Assembly: GCA_027698105.1 (NCBI GenBank)
Contig: JAQERH010000043.1
Coordinates: 1 to 21,080 of the forward strand
Reading direction: 5' to 3'
From: Lachnospiraceae bacterium AM93-12TA
GTDB taxonomy: Bacteria > Bacillota > Clostridia > Lachnospirales > Lachnospiraceae
DNA length: 21,080 bases
The notes under the pieces were generated by a model. That model was not told where the DNA came from and searched no databases. It saw only the letters and a program-made list of their open reading frames with translations. This document shows positions 1 to 7,596 of this stretch, one piece after another. Numbering within the stretch: the stretch's first letter is position 1; every line of letters starts with the position of its first letter. Made by a program: the position numbers and the translations under genes.

Positions 1-20
1 GTGCGGGCTATTTTCATTCA

Positions 21-44
21 AAAGTTCGACGAAAGTCGAACTTT
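21..44. other. Perfect hairpin with GAAA loop
   Basis: A 10-bp perfect inverted repeat has arms AAAGTTCGAC (21-30) and GTCGAACTTT (35-44) around a GAAA tetranucleotide. Neither strand has a long T run directly after it, so it is not a textbook terminator. It lies just beyond the larger terminator of the minus-strand dipeptidase gene and its arms resemble that terminator's outer arms. It may be a backup terminator or a small dispersed palindrome. Confidence 0.6.
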
Positions 45-54
45 CCTATAAAGT

Positions 55-131
55 AAAAAAAGTTCAACTGAGCTTCCTGCTTCTGTGACAGCATTCTATC
101 ACAGGAAGCAGGTCAGATCAATTGAACTTTT
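55..131 (-). terminator. Large nested rho-independent terminator after the dipeptidase gene
   Basis: The outer stem pairs AAAAGTTCAA (58-67) with TTGAACTTTT (122-131). The inner stem pairs positions 76-88 with 99-112, with a single bulged base. Read on the minus strand the structure ends in seven T residues (61-55). It lies 70 bp beyond the dipeptidase stop codon and probably ends the prfC, yqeY, dipeptidase transcript. The plus-strand tail (TTTTATT) is weaker but could also terminate convergent transcription. Confidence 0.75.
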
Positions 132-201
132 ATTAAGGTTCTTTTCTAAATCCAAATTTTTTATGAATTTTTTCTGTACTAAACGTCCCGATTCATACCT
201 G

Positions 202-1605
202 TTAGCTGCAGAGATCTGCGATAACCTGGGCAAAGATCTTGGCGCTTAAAAGAAGCTCATCAATCACAGCAAACTCGTCTGCTCCATGCATCCGGTTATC
301 TGTCTCCGGAAGAGCCGCTCCGAAAGCCACTCCATTTTTTAAATCGTGAACATAAGTTCCGCCGCCCATGGAAACGCACTCGCCCTTGCGTCCTGTATAC
401 TCCTCATAGGCGTGGAGAAGTGTCTTTACAAACGGAGAATTGCCGTCTACATGGTGAGGCGGCAGCATTTCCTTGGTAAGCATGGTAATGCCGTGCTCTG
501 CCATCTTCGCTGTAACAGGCTTTAAAATATTCTCCTCATTTCCGCAGAGAGGTGTACGGCTGTCAAACATTCCGTGCATCCGGCTGTCTGTAATTTCCAG
601 AATATCAAAGGCCAGGGTAAGGGCTCCTGAAAGCTCGTCAGACATAGCAACACCCAGAGCTTTTCCCTCTGTGTCTCCGTGAGGCATCAGCTCTGTCAGA
701 GAGCGGATTACCTCCATCTGTCTGCATGGAGCAAAGGGCAGTCTCGTAATGAGAAGCAGGAGAGCGGTAGCTGCGTTCTTTCCTTCCTGAGGAGTGGAGG
801 CGTGTGCTCCGGCTCCGCAGGCAGTAATTTCCAGGCAGCCGTCCTTTCCTACCAGTTCAAAGGAAACTCCTGTCTCCTTCTCCACCTCTTTGCCTGCCTC
901 TCTCACCAGATCGTCATCCAGTCCCTCAAGCACAGCATAGGCTTTTCCCGGAACTACGTTGATCTTTGTTCCTGCTGTGACAGATTTTACTCTGGGGAGA
1001 GCCTCTGACGGCTCAAATTCCGCCTCGAACGCACCGTCTAAATGGCCTTTTTCAATGTTGACCACCGGAAATGCTCCGTCTGGAGAGAAGGTCATAGGAG
1101 CTTCCTTCTCAACTGCATAGTAGTGAGCGATATCACTGCTTCCGCACTCCTCATCTGTTCCCAGAATCAGGCGCACCCGCTTATTGATCGGAATATTTAA
1201 TTCCTTCACTGCCCGCATGGCGTAAAGAGCTGCTACAGCAGGTCCCTTATCATCTGCTGTTCCCCTGCCGTAAAGCTTTCCGTCCTGCTCTACAGGCTCA
1301 AAAGGCTTCGTCACAGTCCATCCCTCTCCTGCCGGAACCACGTCCAGATGAGCCAGAATATCTAACTGGCTCTCTGTTCCGCCAAAATCTACGGTTCCTA
1401 CATAATTGTCATAGTTTGAAATGGAAAAGCCATAGCTCTCAGCCATGGAAAGAGCCGTCTCCAGCGCATGGCAGGCTCCCTCTCCGTAAGGCATTCCCTC
1501 CTGGTAAGGCATCTTCTCACTGTTAATACGGCACAGCGTCTTAATGTCCTCCAGCATCTCCTCCCTGTGGCTGTCAATATATTTCTCAATTTCTTCTCTG
1601 TACAT
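202..1605 (-). CDS. pepV: M20-family dipeptidase, PepV/Sapep-like
   Basis: The product is a 467-residue zinc-dependent cytosolic peptidase of the M20 family, close in length and motifs to PepV and Sapep dipeptidases that release amino acids from dipeptides. Visible metal-site motifs are AHLDVVPAG (His86, Asp88), GRGTADDKG (Asp118/Asp119), GTDEECGSSD (Glu152/Glu153), SPDGAFP (Asp176) and a C-terminal MHGADE histidine. A lid/dimerisation region lies between about residues 185 and 350. The ATG at 1605 is preceded by AAAGGGG with a usual gap. The gene follows yqeY by 65 bp with no clear promoter between them, so it is probably co-transcribed from prfC. Exact substrate specificity cannot be read from the sequence; the symbol is by family resemblance. 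Confidence 0.88.
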   Translation of the reverse strand: MYREEIEKYIDSHREEMLEDIKTLCRINSEKMPYQEGMPYGEGACHALETALSMAESYGFSISNYDNYVGTVDFGGTESQLDILAHLDVVPAGEGWTVTKPFEPVEQDGKLYGRGTADDKGPAVAALYAMRAVKELNIPINKRVRLILGTDEECGSSDIAHYYAVEKEAPMTFSPDGAFPVVNIEKGHLDGAFEAEFEPSEALPRVKSVTAGTKINVVPGKAYAVLEGLDDDLVREAGKEVEKETGVSFELVGKDGCLEITACGAGAHASTPQEGKNAATALLLLITRLPFAPCRQMEVIRSLTELMPHGDTEGKALGVAMSDELSGALTLAFDILEITDSRMHGMFDSRTPLCGNEENILKPVTAKMAEHGITMLTKEMLPPHHVDGNSPFVKTLLHAYEEYTGRKGECVSMGGGTYVHDLKNGVAFGAALPETDNRMHGADEFAVIDELLLSAKIFAQVIADLCS

Positions 1606-1670
1606 CTGGTCATCCCCTTTCCGGAAACCTCCTCATGGCTGTTTCCTCGCTTTCCTTCTCTTACTGCCCG

Positions 1671-2117
1671 TTAATTCAGCATTCCTGCCAGAATCTCGTT
1701 GACTGCCTTGCCGTCTGCCTTTCCTTTCACTTTCGGCATCAGAACCTTCATGATTGCCCCCTTGTCAGATTTCTTCGGTTCTTCAATGCCAAGTTCAGCT
1801 AACACTCCGGCAATCACCTGGCGGATCTGATCCTCTGTCAAATCAGCCGGTGCAAACTCCTCATATACAGCCAGTCTGGCAGCTGCCTCATTCTTAATAT
1901 CCTCTCTGTCTGCAGGAGCCGTTTCCATGGTTTCTCTTGTCTGCTTGATCTCCTTCTTGACAATGGCATTTTCCTCATCCTCGGTCAGAGGCTCTCTCTT
2001 GTCAATCTCCGCATTTTTCAGAGCGGACAGCAGCATGGAAAGGGAGTCCTTTCTCGCCTTATCCTTGGCCTTCATGGCCTCTACCATTGCTTTTCTTACC
2101 ACATCCGTTTTGCTCAT
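1671..2117 (-). CDS. yqeY: GatB/YqeY domain-containing protein
   Basis: This is a 148-residue, helical, charged YqeY-family protein, the usual family length. The domain resembles the C-terminal tRNA-binding domain of the GatB amidotransferase subunit, but the stand-alone protein's role is not settled. The N-terminus (MSKTDVVRKAMVEAMKAKDK) and the C-terminal PKVKGKADGKAVNEIL segment are typical of the family. I chose ATG 2117 because AGGAGG sits at 2125-2130, seven bases upstream. The open frame extends to 2156, but that extension overlaps the end of prfC and lacks family similarity. It starts 25 bp after prfC and is probably in the same transcript. Confidence 0.88.
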   Translation of the reverse strand: MSKTDVVRKAMVEAMKAKDKARKDSLSMLLSALKNAEIDKREPLTEDEENAIVKKEIKQTRETMETAPADREDIKNEAAARLAVYEEFAPADLTEDQIRQVIAGVLAELGIEEPKKSDKGAIMKVLMPKVKGKADGKAVNEILAGMLN

Positions 2118-2142
2118 GCTTCTACCTCCTGATATTTTTATC

Positions 2143-3744
2143 TTAATCCCGTCCAAACTCGCTTAACACAAGGCCTGGATTTCTGTCGAGAACCATCCCG
2201 ACGCTCCAGCTGTTGACGAATAAGAGCAGAGGATTTCCCTTTAAGTCCTTAATTCTCTTCATGTCAGAAGTTCCCTGGATTCTGGCCGGATCAATTTCCT
2301 CCTTATTTTCAATCCAGCGGATATACTCATAAGGCAGTTTCTCCAGCTTTACATCCACGTTATACTCATTTTCCAGGCGATAGGTCAGAACCTCAAACTG
2401 CAGTTCTCCTACTACGCCTACGATGATTTCCTCCATTCCAGTATTAAACTCCTGGAAAATCTGAATCGCACCTTCCTGGGCAATCTGGTTGATTCCTTTG
2501 ATAAACTGCTTTCGCTTCATGGTATCCATCTGCCGTACTCTGGCAAAATGCTCTGGAGCGAAGGTAGGGATTCCTTCAAACTGTATCTTGTCATTGGGCG
2601 CGCAGAGAGTATCTCCGATGGAAAAAATACCTGGATCGAAGACGCCGATAATATCTCCGGCATAGGCTTCCTCCACAATTTTTCTGTCCTGGGCCATCAG
2701 CTGCTGCGGCTGGGACAGGCGGATTTTTCTGCCTCCCTGCACATGGTTTACTTCCATGCCTGCCTCGAATTTTCCGGAGCAGATACGCATGAATGCGATT
2801 CTGTCTCTGTGGGCCTTATTCATATTGGCCTGGATCTTAAATACAAAAGCGCTGAACTTATTGTTAAACGGATCCACCTGGCCGTCTGTTGTCTTCCTTG
2901 GAAGAGGTGAAGTTGTCATCTGCAGGAAATGCTCCAGGAAAGTCTCCACACCGAAGTTTGTAAGAGCAGAACCGAAAAAGGCCGGAGACAGCTTTCCTGT
3001 GCTGACTCTTTCCATATCAAATTCCTCGCTGGCGCCGTCAAGCAGCTCAATATCATCTAACAGCTGGCTGTGATAGTCGGCTCCTATTACGGAATCCACA
3101 TCATCTGATTCCAGATCAAACTCTCTGGAAGCCACCTCCTTCTGACCGCCCATGGCAGCTGTAAAGGTAGTAATTTTCTTCGTATTTCTGTCGTAAACAC
3201 CCTTAAAATTCTTTCCGCATCCAATGGGCCAGTTAATCGGGCATGTTTTTATACCCAGAACACTCTCAATTTCATCCATCAGCTCAAATGGATCTCTGGC
3301 CTCCCGGTCCATCTTGTTGATAAAGGTAAAAATCGGAATATTTCTCAGAAGGCATACCTTAAACAGCTTAATCGTCTGGGCCTCCACACCCTTGGAAGCA
3401 TCGATTACCATGACGGCAGAATCAGCTGCCATCAGAGTACGGTAGGTATCTTCGGAGAAATCCTGGTGTCCAGGCGTATCCAGAATATTAATGCAGTAGC
3501 CATCATAATTAAACTGAAGCACGGAGGATGTAACAGAGATTCCTCTCTCCTTCTCAATCTCCATCCAGTCGGATACTGCGTGCTTGGCAGCCTTTCTTCC
3601 CTTTACCGTACCAGCCAGGTTAATGGCTCCTCCATAGAGAAGAAATTTCTCTGTCAATGTAGTCTTTCCCGCATCCGGGTGGGAAATAATCGCAAAGGTA
3701 CGTCTCTTTTTAATCTGTTCTGTTGTATTTTCTGTATTTGCCAA
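2143..3744 (-). CDS. prfC: Peptide chain release factor 3 (RF3)
   Basis: RF3 is a translational GTPase that recycles RF1 and RF2 from the ribosome after termination. The 533-residue length fits the family. GTPase motifs are SHPDAGKTT (G1, residues 21-29), ERGISVTSS (G2), DTPGH (G3, 89-93) and NKMD (G4, 143-146), followed by the RF3-specific C-terminal domains. The start codon is TTG at 3744: GGAGG lies at 3754-3758, nine bases upstream, and the only nearby ATG (3760) is out of frame. The TTG start may lower expression. A sigma-A-like promoter lies at 3819-3847. yqeY follows 25 bp after the stop. Confidence 0.95.
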   Translation of the reverse strand: MANTENTTEQIKKRRTFAIISHPDAGKTTLTEKFLLYGGAINLAGTVKGRKAAKHAVSDWMEIEKERGISVTSSVLQFNYDGYCINILDTPGHQDFSEDTYRTLMAADSAVMVIDASKGVEAQTIKLFKVCLLRNIPIFTFINKMDREARDPFELMDEIESVLGIKTCPINWPIGCGKNFKGVYDRNTKKITTFTAAMGGQKEVASREFDLESDDVDSVIGADYHSQLLDDIELLDGASEEFDMERVSTGKLSPAFFGSALTNFGVETFLEHFLQMTTSPLPRKTTDGQVDPFNNKFSAFVFKIQANMNKAHRDRIAFMRICSGKFEAGMEVNHVQGGRKIRLSQPQQLMAQDRKIVEEAYAGDIIGVFDPGIFSIGDTLCAPNDKIQFEGIPTFAPEHFARVRQMDTMKRKQFIKGINQIAQEGAIQIFQEFNTGMEEIIVGVVGELQFEVLTYRLENEYNVDVKLEKLPYEYIRWIENKEEIDPARIQGTSDMKRIKDLKGNPLLLFVNSWSVGMVLDRNPGLVLSEFGRD

Positions 3745-3784
3745 AATGGTCTTCCTCCATATTCTGTCATATTACATTTTCAGG

Positions 3785-3818
3785 AAAAAACAGACACCTT
3801 TTTTCAGGTGTCCGTTTT
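3785..3818 (-). terminator. Rho-independent terminator after the hydrolase gene
   Basis: The arms ACAGACACCT (3790-3799) and AGGTGTCCGT (3806-3815) pair with one mismatch around a T-rich loop. Read on the minus strand the hairpin is followed by TTTTTT (3790-3785). It terminates the hydrolase transcript, which stops at 3844. The adjacent prfC promoter would start transcription inside the upstream arm. Confidence 0.8.
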
Positions 3819-3847
3819 ATTCTAGTATGAAATATATGGAAAGTCAA
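3819..3847 (-). promoter_or_regulatory. Sigma-A-type promoter for prfC
   Basis: On the minus strand TTGACT (3847-3842) is separated by exactly 17 bp from TAGAAT (3824-3819). The -35 box contains the TGA stop codon of the hydrolase gene. The expected start point is near 3812, inside the first arm of the terminator at 3785-3818. Confidence 0.65.
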
Positions 3848-4776
3848 GGCTGTCTCCAACGATCCAGAAAGCCTTCCGCCAACTCTGTCCATGGTTGGCA
3901 GCATTCTACCACATAGCTGCCTCTTCCATCTGAGATTTCCTTATCTGTCCTCTCATCAGCCAGAGCCAGTCCATGACGTCCCTCGGGGAACAGGTGGGCC
4001 TCCGCACTGACTCCTGCCCTTCTGAGAGCAGACAAAAAGAGCAGGGAATTTTCTACCGGCACAGAGGTGTCAGTAAAGGTATGCCACAGAAAAACCGGGG
4101 GAACATGGCTTCCCACCTGCTTTTCCAGGGACAGAAGCTCCAGAAACTCCTCTCTTTCCTCCCCTTTCATCTCTCCAAGCAGCGCGTCAAAGGAACCTCT
4201 GTGGGCATATTCTCCGGAGGTGATTACCGGATATCCTAACAGCAGCCGATCCGGGCGGATAAGAAGAGAGATGTCATCCAGGCTGCTCTCTGAAAAAATC
4301 GTCTCGTTTCTCCGAAATCTGTCCCCGGCTGGAAACTGCACCTGACGTTTCACCAGAGCAGCCAGGAATTCCTGATTCCAGAATACGCCCAGGCTGGCCG
4401 CCAGATGGCCGCCTGCTGAAAATCCCATGACAGCCACCTGTTCTGGGATAATATTCCACTCCGCTGCCCTGAGCCGCACCATGGCCACCGCTCCCGCCAG
4501 CTCCAGCAAAGCAGTGGGAAAACAGTCCGGCGCCGTGCTGTAGCGCAGCACAAAAGCCTGATATCCCTTAGACAGAAGCTCCAGAGCCACCGGCTCTCCT
4601 TCTCTGAACGAGCAGAATTCATAGCCGCCTCCCGGACAGATTACCACTGCCGGTCTCTTTTGAATCCTGCACCCTTCCCCGGAATCCTGCAGATAAGCAG
4701 TCAGCTCTGCCGTACTGTCTGTCTTCTTAAACGCACCGTTTTTCTCTATCTGAATCTGTATGGTTTCAATTCTCAC
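3844..4776 (-). CDS. Alpha/beta hydrolase, acetyl-esterase-like
   Basis: The product is a 310-residue single-domain alpha/beta hydrolase of the esterase/lipase type, often annotated as xylan or carbohydrate acetyl esterase. The oxyanion motif is CPGGGYEF (48-55). The nucleophile elbow is GFSAGG (Ser120), and likely triad partners are Asp236 (FTDTSVP) and His268 (EGRHG). No signal peptide is seen, so it should be cytosolic. The open frame runs to 5166, but that part overlaps sigG on the other strand and reads as noise. The GTG at 4776 has GGGAGG nine bases upstream (4786-4791) and a consensus promoter just before it. The gene is monocistronic, between its own promoter and terminator. The substrate is unknown and there is no obvious link to sporulation. 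Confidence 0.82.
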   Translation of the reverse strand: MRIETIQIQIEKNGAFKKTDSTAELTAYLQDSGEGCRIQKRPAVVICPGGGYEFCSFREGEPVALELLSKGYQAFVLRYSTAPDCFPTALLELAGAVAMVRLRAAEWNIIPEQVAVMGFSAGGHLAASLGVFWNQEFLAALVKRQVQFPAGDRFRRNETIFSESSLDDISLLIRPDRLLLGYPVITSGEYAHRGSFDALLGEMKGEEREEFLELLSLEKQVGSHVPPVFLWHTFTDTSVPVENSLLFLSALRRAGVSAEAHLFPEGRHGLALADERTDKEISDGRGSYVVECCQPWTELAEGFLDRWRQP

Positions 4777-4809
4777 AATCTGCGTCCTCCCTCTGTGTCT
4801 TTGCGCCTT

Positions 4810-4838
4810 ATTATAGTATATCTTTGCGTCCGATACAA
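4810..4838 (-). promoter_or_regulatory. Sigma-A promoter of the hydrolase gene
   Basis: On the minus strand TTGTAT (4838-4833), 17 bp, then TATAAT (4815-4810). The start point would be near 4803, giving a leader of about 27 nt before the ribosome binding site and GTG start. This placement excludes the long N-terminal extension of the open frame. Confidence 0.75.
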
Positions 4839-4942
4839 GCCCAGGCCGCGGCGGGAGCAGAAAACGCAGCGAATCGCTGGACTGTATATTCTTCACTCCC
4901 CATCTGTCAAGGGGCAAAATTTTTTTAATTTCCCTCTTTCCA

Positions 4943-4972
4943 GTATATTGTCCCTGAAAAAAGGAAAACCTG
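4943..4972 (+). promoter_or_regulatory. Possible sigma-F-type promoter of sigG
   Basis: GTATA (4943-4947) is followed after 15 bp by GGAAAACCTG (4963-4972). Sigma-F promoters in Bacillus have a GYATA-like -35, about 15 bp, and a GG-rich -10 of the form GGNNANAHTR; the -10 here matches nine of ten positions. The start point would be near 4979, leaving the AGGAGG and the ATG at 5006 in the leader. The fit to the known sigma-F control of sigG is good, but the consensus is loose. Confidence 0.45.
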
Positions 4973-5005
4973 ATCATGGACAAACAAAGAAGGAGGCTGC
5001 TCTTT

Positions 5006-5782
5006 ATGGCACTGAATAAAGTTGAAATCTGCGGCGTAAATACATCGAAGCTTCCCCTGCTCACCAATGAGGAAAAGGAGGAGCTGTTCGCCCGGATCCT
5101 GAAAGGCGATAAGGAAGCCAGAGAACAGTATATTAAGGGGAATCTCCGTCTGGTTCTCAGCGTCATCCAGCGTTTTTCCGGCAGCAGTGAAAATGTGGAC
5201 GATCTGTTTCAGATTGGCTGTATTGGTCTGATTAAGGCCATTGATAATTTCGACATTACCCAAAATGTCCGCTTCTCTACCTATGCAGTCCCAATGATTC
5301 TGGGCGAGGTAAAGCGGTATCTAAGAGACAATAATTCCATCCGTGTCAGCCGTTCTCTCCGGGATATGGCCTACAAGGCTGTCTACGCCAGGGAGAGTCT
5401 GACCAAAAAGAATTTAAAGGAGCCTACTCTCTGTGAAATTGCAGAGGAAATCGGTGTCAGCAAAGAGCAGGTGGCCTACGCCTTGGACGCCATCCAGAGC
5501 CCGGTCAGCCTCTACGAACCGGTCTACACCGACGGAGGCGATCCGCTCTATGTGATGGATCAGCTGAGCGACAAGAAAAGCTCTGAAGAAAACTGGATCG
5601 AGGATATTTCCCTGAACGAGGCCATGAACCGCCTTCCTGAGCGTGAACGCCACATCATTGACCTGCGCTTTTTTGAAGGAAAGACACAGACCGAGGTAGC
5701 AGAGGAAATTCATATCAGCCAGGCCCAGGTCAGCCGCCTGGAGAAAAATGCCCTGAAGGCCATGCGGGCTTATCTAAGCTAA
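5006..5782 (+). CDS. sigG: RNA polymerase sporulation sigma factor sigma-G
   Basis: Sigma-G directs late forespore transcription after engulfment. The 258-residue protein begins MALNKVEICGVNTSKLP, matching the conserved sigma-G N-terminus. It then shows region 2 (NLRLVLSVIQRF, DDLFQIGCIGLIKAIDNFD, FSTYAVPMILGE), region 3 (RVSRSLRDMAYKA) and region 4 with a helix-turn-helix (KTQTEVAEEIHISQAQVSRLEK). ATG 5006 has AGGAGG at 4991-4996, nine bases upstream; an in-frame ATG at 4976 lies upstream of the conserved start and of the predicted transcript. It is the only plus-strand gene and converges on sigE, whereas Bacillus and many clostridia have spoIIGA, sigE and sigG in one direction. It therefore cannot be read through from the spoIIG promoter. 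Confidence 0.97.
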   Translation: MALNKVEICGVNTSKLPLLTNEEKEELFARILKGDKEAREQYIKGNLRLVLSVIQRFSGSSENVDDLFQIGCIGLIKAIDNFDITQNVRFSTYAVPMILGEVKRYLRDNNSIRVSRSLRDMAYKAVYARESLTKKNLKEPTLCEIAEEIGVSKEQVAYALDAIQSPVSLYEPVYTDGGDPLYVMDQLSDKKSSEENWIEDISLNEAMNRLPERERHIIDLRFFEGKTQTEVAEEIHISQAQVSRLEKNALKAMRAYLS

Positions 5783-5790
5783 GTAAAGCA

Positions 5791-5831
5791 AGAGACGTCT
5801 TCCATGGCGCACACCGCCGGAAAACGTCTCT
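5791..5831. terminator. Bidirectional terminator between sigG and sigE
   Basis: AGAGACGT (5791-5798) pairs with ACGTCTCT, and the inner TTCC (5800-5803) with GGAA (5819-5822), with opposed single bases between. A small GC-rich hairpin sits in the loop. It occupies most of the 58-bp space between the two convergent stop codons. T tracts are poor on both sides, so it may work as a convergent barrier rather than a strong intrinsic terminator. Confidence 0.6.
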
Positions 5832-5840
5832 TCTGCCCTT

Positions 5841-6584
5841 CTATTCATATTTAACAATCTCTTTTTTCAGCCTCTTCATAATCTTTTTCTCCAGTCTGGA
5901 AATATAGGACTGGGAAATTCCCAGCAGATCCGCTACCTCCTTCTGGGTCATCTCGTCTCCATCTGCATTGTTGAGTCCGAAGCGGAGCTCTACAATGGTT
6001 CGCTCTCTGGGAGTCAGATGGCTGATCGCTGTTTTTAAAAGATTTCTCTCTATCTCATCCTCCAAATCCCGGTAAATCACATCCTCGTCTGTTCCCAGGA
6101 TGTCGGAAAGCAGCAGTTCATTTCCATCCCAGTCTACATTTAACGGCTCATCAATGGACACCTCCAGCTTTGTCTTATTATTTCTTCTCAGATACATTAA
6201 AATTTCATTTTCAATGCACCTGGACGCATAGGTGGCCAATTTAATATTTTTTCCTGTATTAAACGTATTGATAGCCTTAATCAGACCGATTGTTCCAATG
6301 GAAATCAGATCCTCCACCCCCACGCTGGTGTTGTCGAATTTTTTAGCTATGTATACTACCAGCCTTAAATTATGTTCAATCAGGCTGGATTTAGCCTCCC
6401 TGTCTCTCTCCGTTCCCAGCTCTCCCAGCACCCTGGCTTCCTCCTGGCTGTCCAAAGGAGCCGGCAGAATATCTGTCCCTCCAATGTAATGAATTTCCCC
6501 TTCTCCCGGCATCAGCAATGCCCGAAAGGAAGGCGCTGTCTTCAAGTGAAACCGGCTGGACGCCGCAAATCTCATCTTCATCAT
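5841..6584 (-). CDS. sigE: RNA polymerase sporulation sigma factor sigma-E (pro-form)
   Basis: Sigma-E is the early mother-cell sigma factor, made as an inactive precursor and cleaved by SpoIIGA. The 247-residue protein has region 2 ([52 protein letters not shown]), the [20 protein letters not shown] linker and a region 4 ending [18 protein letters not shown]. The first about 32 residues are the basic, hydrophobic pro-sequence. By alignment with the Bacillus cleavage site before YIGG, cutting is expected between His32 and Tyr33. AGGAGG at 6591-6596 serves ATG 6584, or ATG 6581 just after it. It starts 30 bp after spoIIGA and shares its promoter. Confidence 0.97.
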   Translation of the reverse strand: MMKMRFAASSRFHLKTAPSFRALLMPGEGEIHYIGGTDILPAPLDSQEEARVLGELGTERDREAKSSLIEHNLRLVVYIAKKFDNTSVGVEDLISIGTIGLIKAINTFNTGKNIKLATYASRCIENEILMYLRRNNKTKLEVSIDEPLNVDWDGNELLLSDILGTDEDVIYRDLEDEIERNLLKTAISHLTPRERTIVELRFGLNNADGDEMTQKEVADLLGISQSYISRLEKKIMKRLKKEIVKYE

Positions 6585-6614
6585 TTCTCTCCTCCTGTTA
6601 TACTTCTGTCTTCT

Positions 6615-7544
6615 CTATTTTTTTGCCTTCAAACCTGTCTTTATCTGGAAACTGCTTCTCTCCCCGCCTGTGCTCCATGGCCCATGAGAAAGTGAAACAG
6701 CCTGTTCCCAGATCTCTGTGTGAAGCAAAAGTTCATAGCTTCCGTCTGACGAAAGAGGCGTTTTGGAAATGGCAATGAGAGGCCGTTTAAAGTACCTCTT
6801 CTGTCCAAACAGCTCCATCCGGATCCCGTCAGCAGCCACGGCAGGAAGCACACCTCTCTCCTTTCCCACACTTCGATAGGGAATCATGGCAGTTCCCTCC
6901 GCTTCGTCAAACAGTCCGTTCAGGGCCCCCTCCCAGATCACACTGACTGGGCGCCGGAAAATCGGATCATACAGCTGATTTCCTGTATCTAAAAATGCTT
7001 GTACCTTAATCTGCTTTCCTTTAAAGAGCAGAACTGCTTCAGCCTGGCAGCTTCTCAGCCGTCTTTCTCTTCCCCCTGCTTCCAACAGAAAACAGGTAAA
7101 AAAACAGATAGCTCCTGCTCCAAACAGAAGTGTCAAAAGCGGGAGACTGCCCTGTCCTGCCCCCACTGCCGGATTCACAGCTGCTGTTTCATATGTAATT
7201 CTTTTTAAAAGTCCCAGACAGCCTGACAGAAAAGCCGCTGTCAGGCAAAGGACTCCAGCCTGGCAGAAAAGCGCCTTGATTTTTCTTTCCCGGTAGGCCA
7301 GATACACCATGAGAACACTGACTGGCCCGAAAGCAAGGATCAGCTGCACTGCAGAACCTGCGGCAAAAAATGGACTGACACAGGCCCACAGAGCGCCTGC
7401 AGCCGCCCCTGCGGCCGCTCTTCCCCTATAAATTCTTTGTCCTGTCATCTTTCCTGTCATCACCAGGAGAAAACTGTCCAGCAGAAAGTTCTGAAGGAAC
7501 ACTATATCCAGATACAGTCTGATTTCTGTCTCCAGCTTCGCCAC
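6615..7544 (-). CDS. spoIIGA: Sigma-E processing peptidase SpoIIGA
   Basis: SpoIIGA is a septal membrane aspartic protease that converts pro-sigma-E to its active form. The N-terminal half holds about five hydrophobic membrane segments. The C-terminal half has the catalytic FLDTGNQLYDP motif (Asp near residue 186, close to Asp183 of Bacillus) and the IPYRSVG segment. The start is uncertain. The open frame reaches a TTG at 7586, but that codon lies inside the promoter. The next candidate is GTG 7544, used here, though GGGGG abuts it. A CTG at 7535 has that GGGGG eight bases upstream and would give METEIRLYLDIVF, which matches the family start best. The transcript leader is very short either way. 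Confidence 0.92.
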   Translation of the reverse strand: MAKLETEIRLYLDIVFLQNFLLDSFLLVMTGKMTGQRIYRGRAAAGAAAGALWACVSPFFAAGSAVQLILAFGPVSVLMVYLAYRERKIKALFCQAGVLCLTAAFLSGCLGLLKRITYETAAVNPAVGAGQGSLPLLTLLFGAGAICFFTCFLLEAGGRERRLRSCQAEAVLLFKGKQIKVQAFLDTGNQLYDPIFRRPVSVIWEGALNGLFDEAEGTAMIPYRSVGKERGVLPAVAADGIRMELFGQKRYFKRPLIAISKTPLSSDGSYELLLHTEIWEQAVSLSHGPWSTGGERSSFQIKTGLKAKK

Positions 7545-7563
7545 CCCCTGTCTGACAAAATCT

Positions 7564-7596
7564 ATTATAAGGGACTGCCCCTTCAAAATTTGTCAA
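7564..7596 (-). promoter_or_regulatory. spoIIG promoter with 21-bp spacer
   Basis: On the minus strand a perfect TTGACA (7596-7591) and a perfect TATAAT (7569-7564) are separated by 21 bp, well over the normal 17. The Bacillus subtilis spoIIG promoter is known for near-consensus sigma-A boxes with an over-long (22-bp) spacer and needs Spo0A~P to fire. The start point would be near 7557, so upstream in-frame codons of spoIIGA are untranscribed. Confidence 0.75.

Noticed and set aside
4824..4835. 12-bp sequence TATCGGACGCAA (minus strand) repeated at 21003-21014
   Set aside because: Shared 12-mers are expected by chance in a window of this size, and no other similarity flanks them.
4976..5005. 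Upstream in-frame ATG for sigG
   Set aside because: The conserved sigma-G N-terminus begins at 5006, AGGAGG serves that ATG, and the predicted start point is near 4979.
4777..5166. N-terminal extension of the hydrolase frame to 440 residues
   Set aside because: It overlaps sigG on the other strand, reads as low-quality sequence, and lies upstream of the consensus promoter and GTG start at 4776.
7545..7586. Longer spoIIGA starting at TTG 7586
   Set aside because: The codon lies between the -35 and -10 boxes, so it would not be transcribed from this promoter, and the extra residues have no family match.
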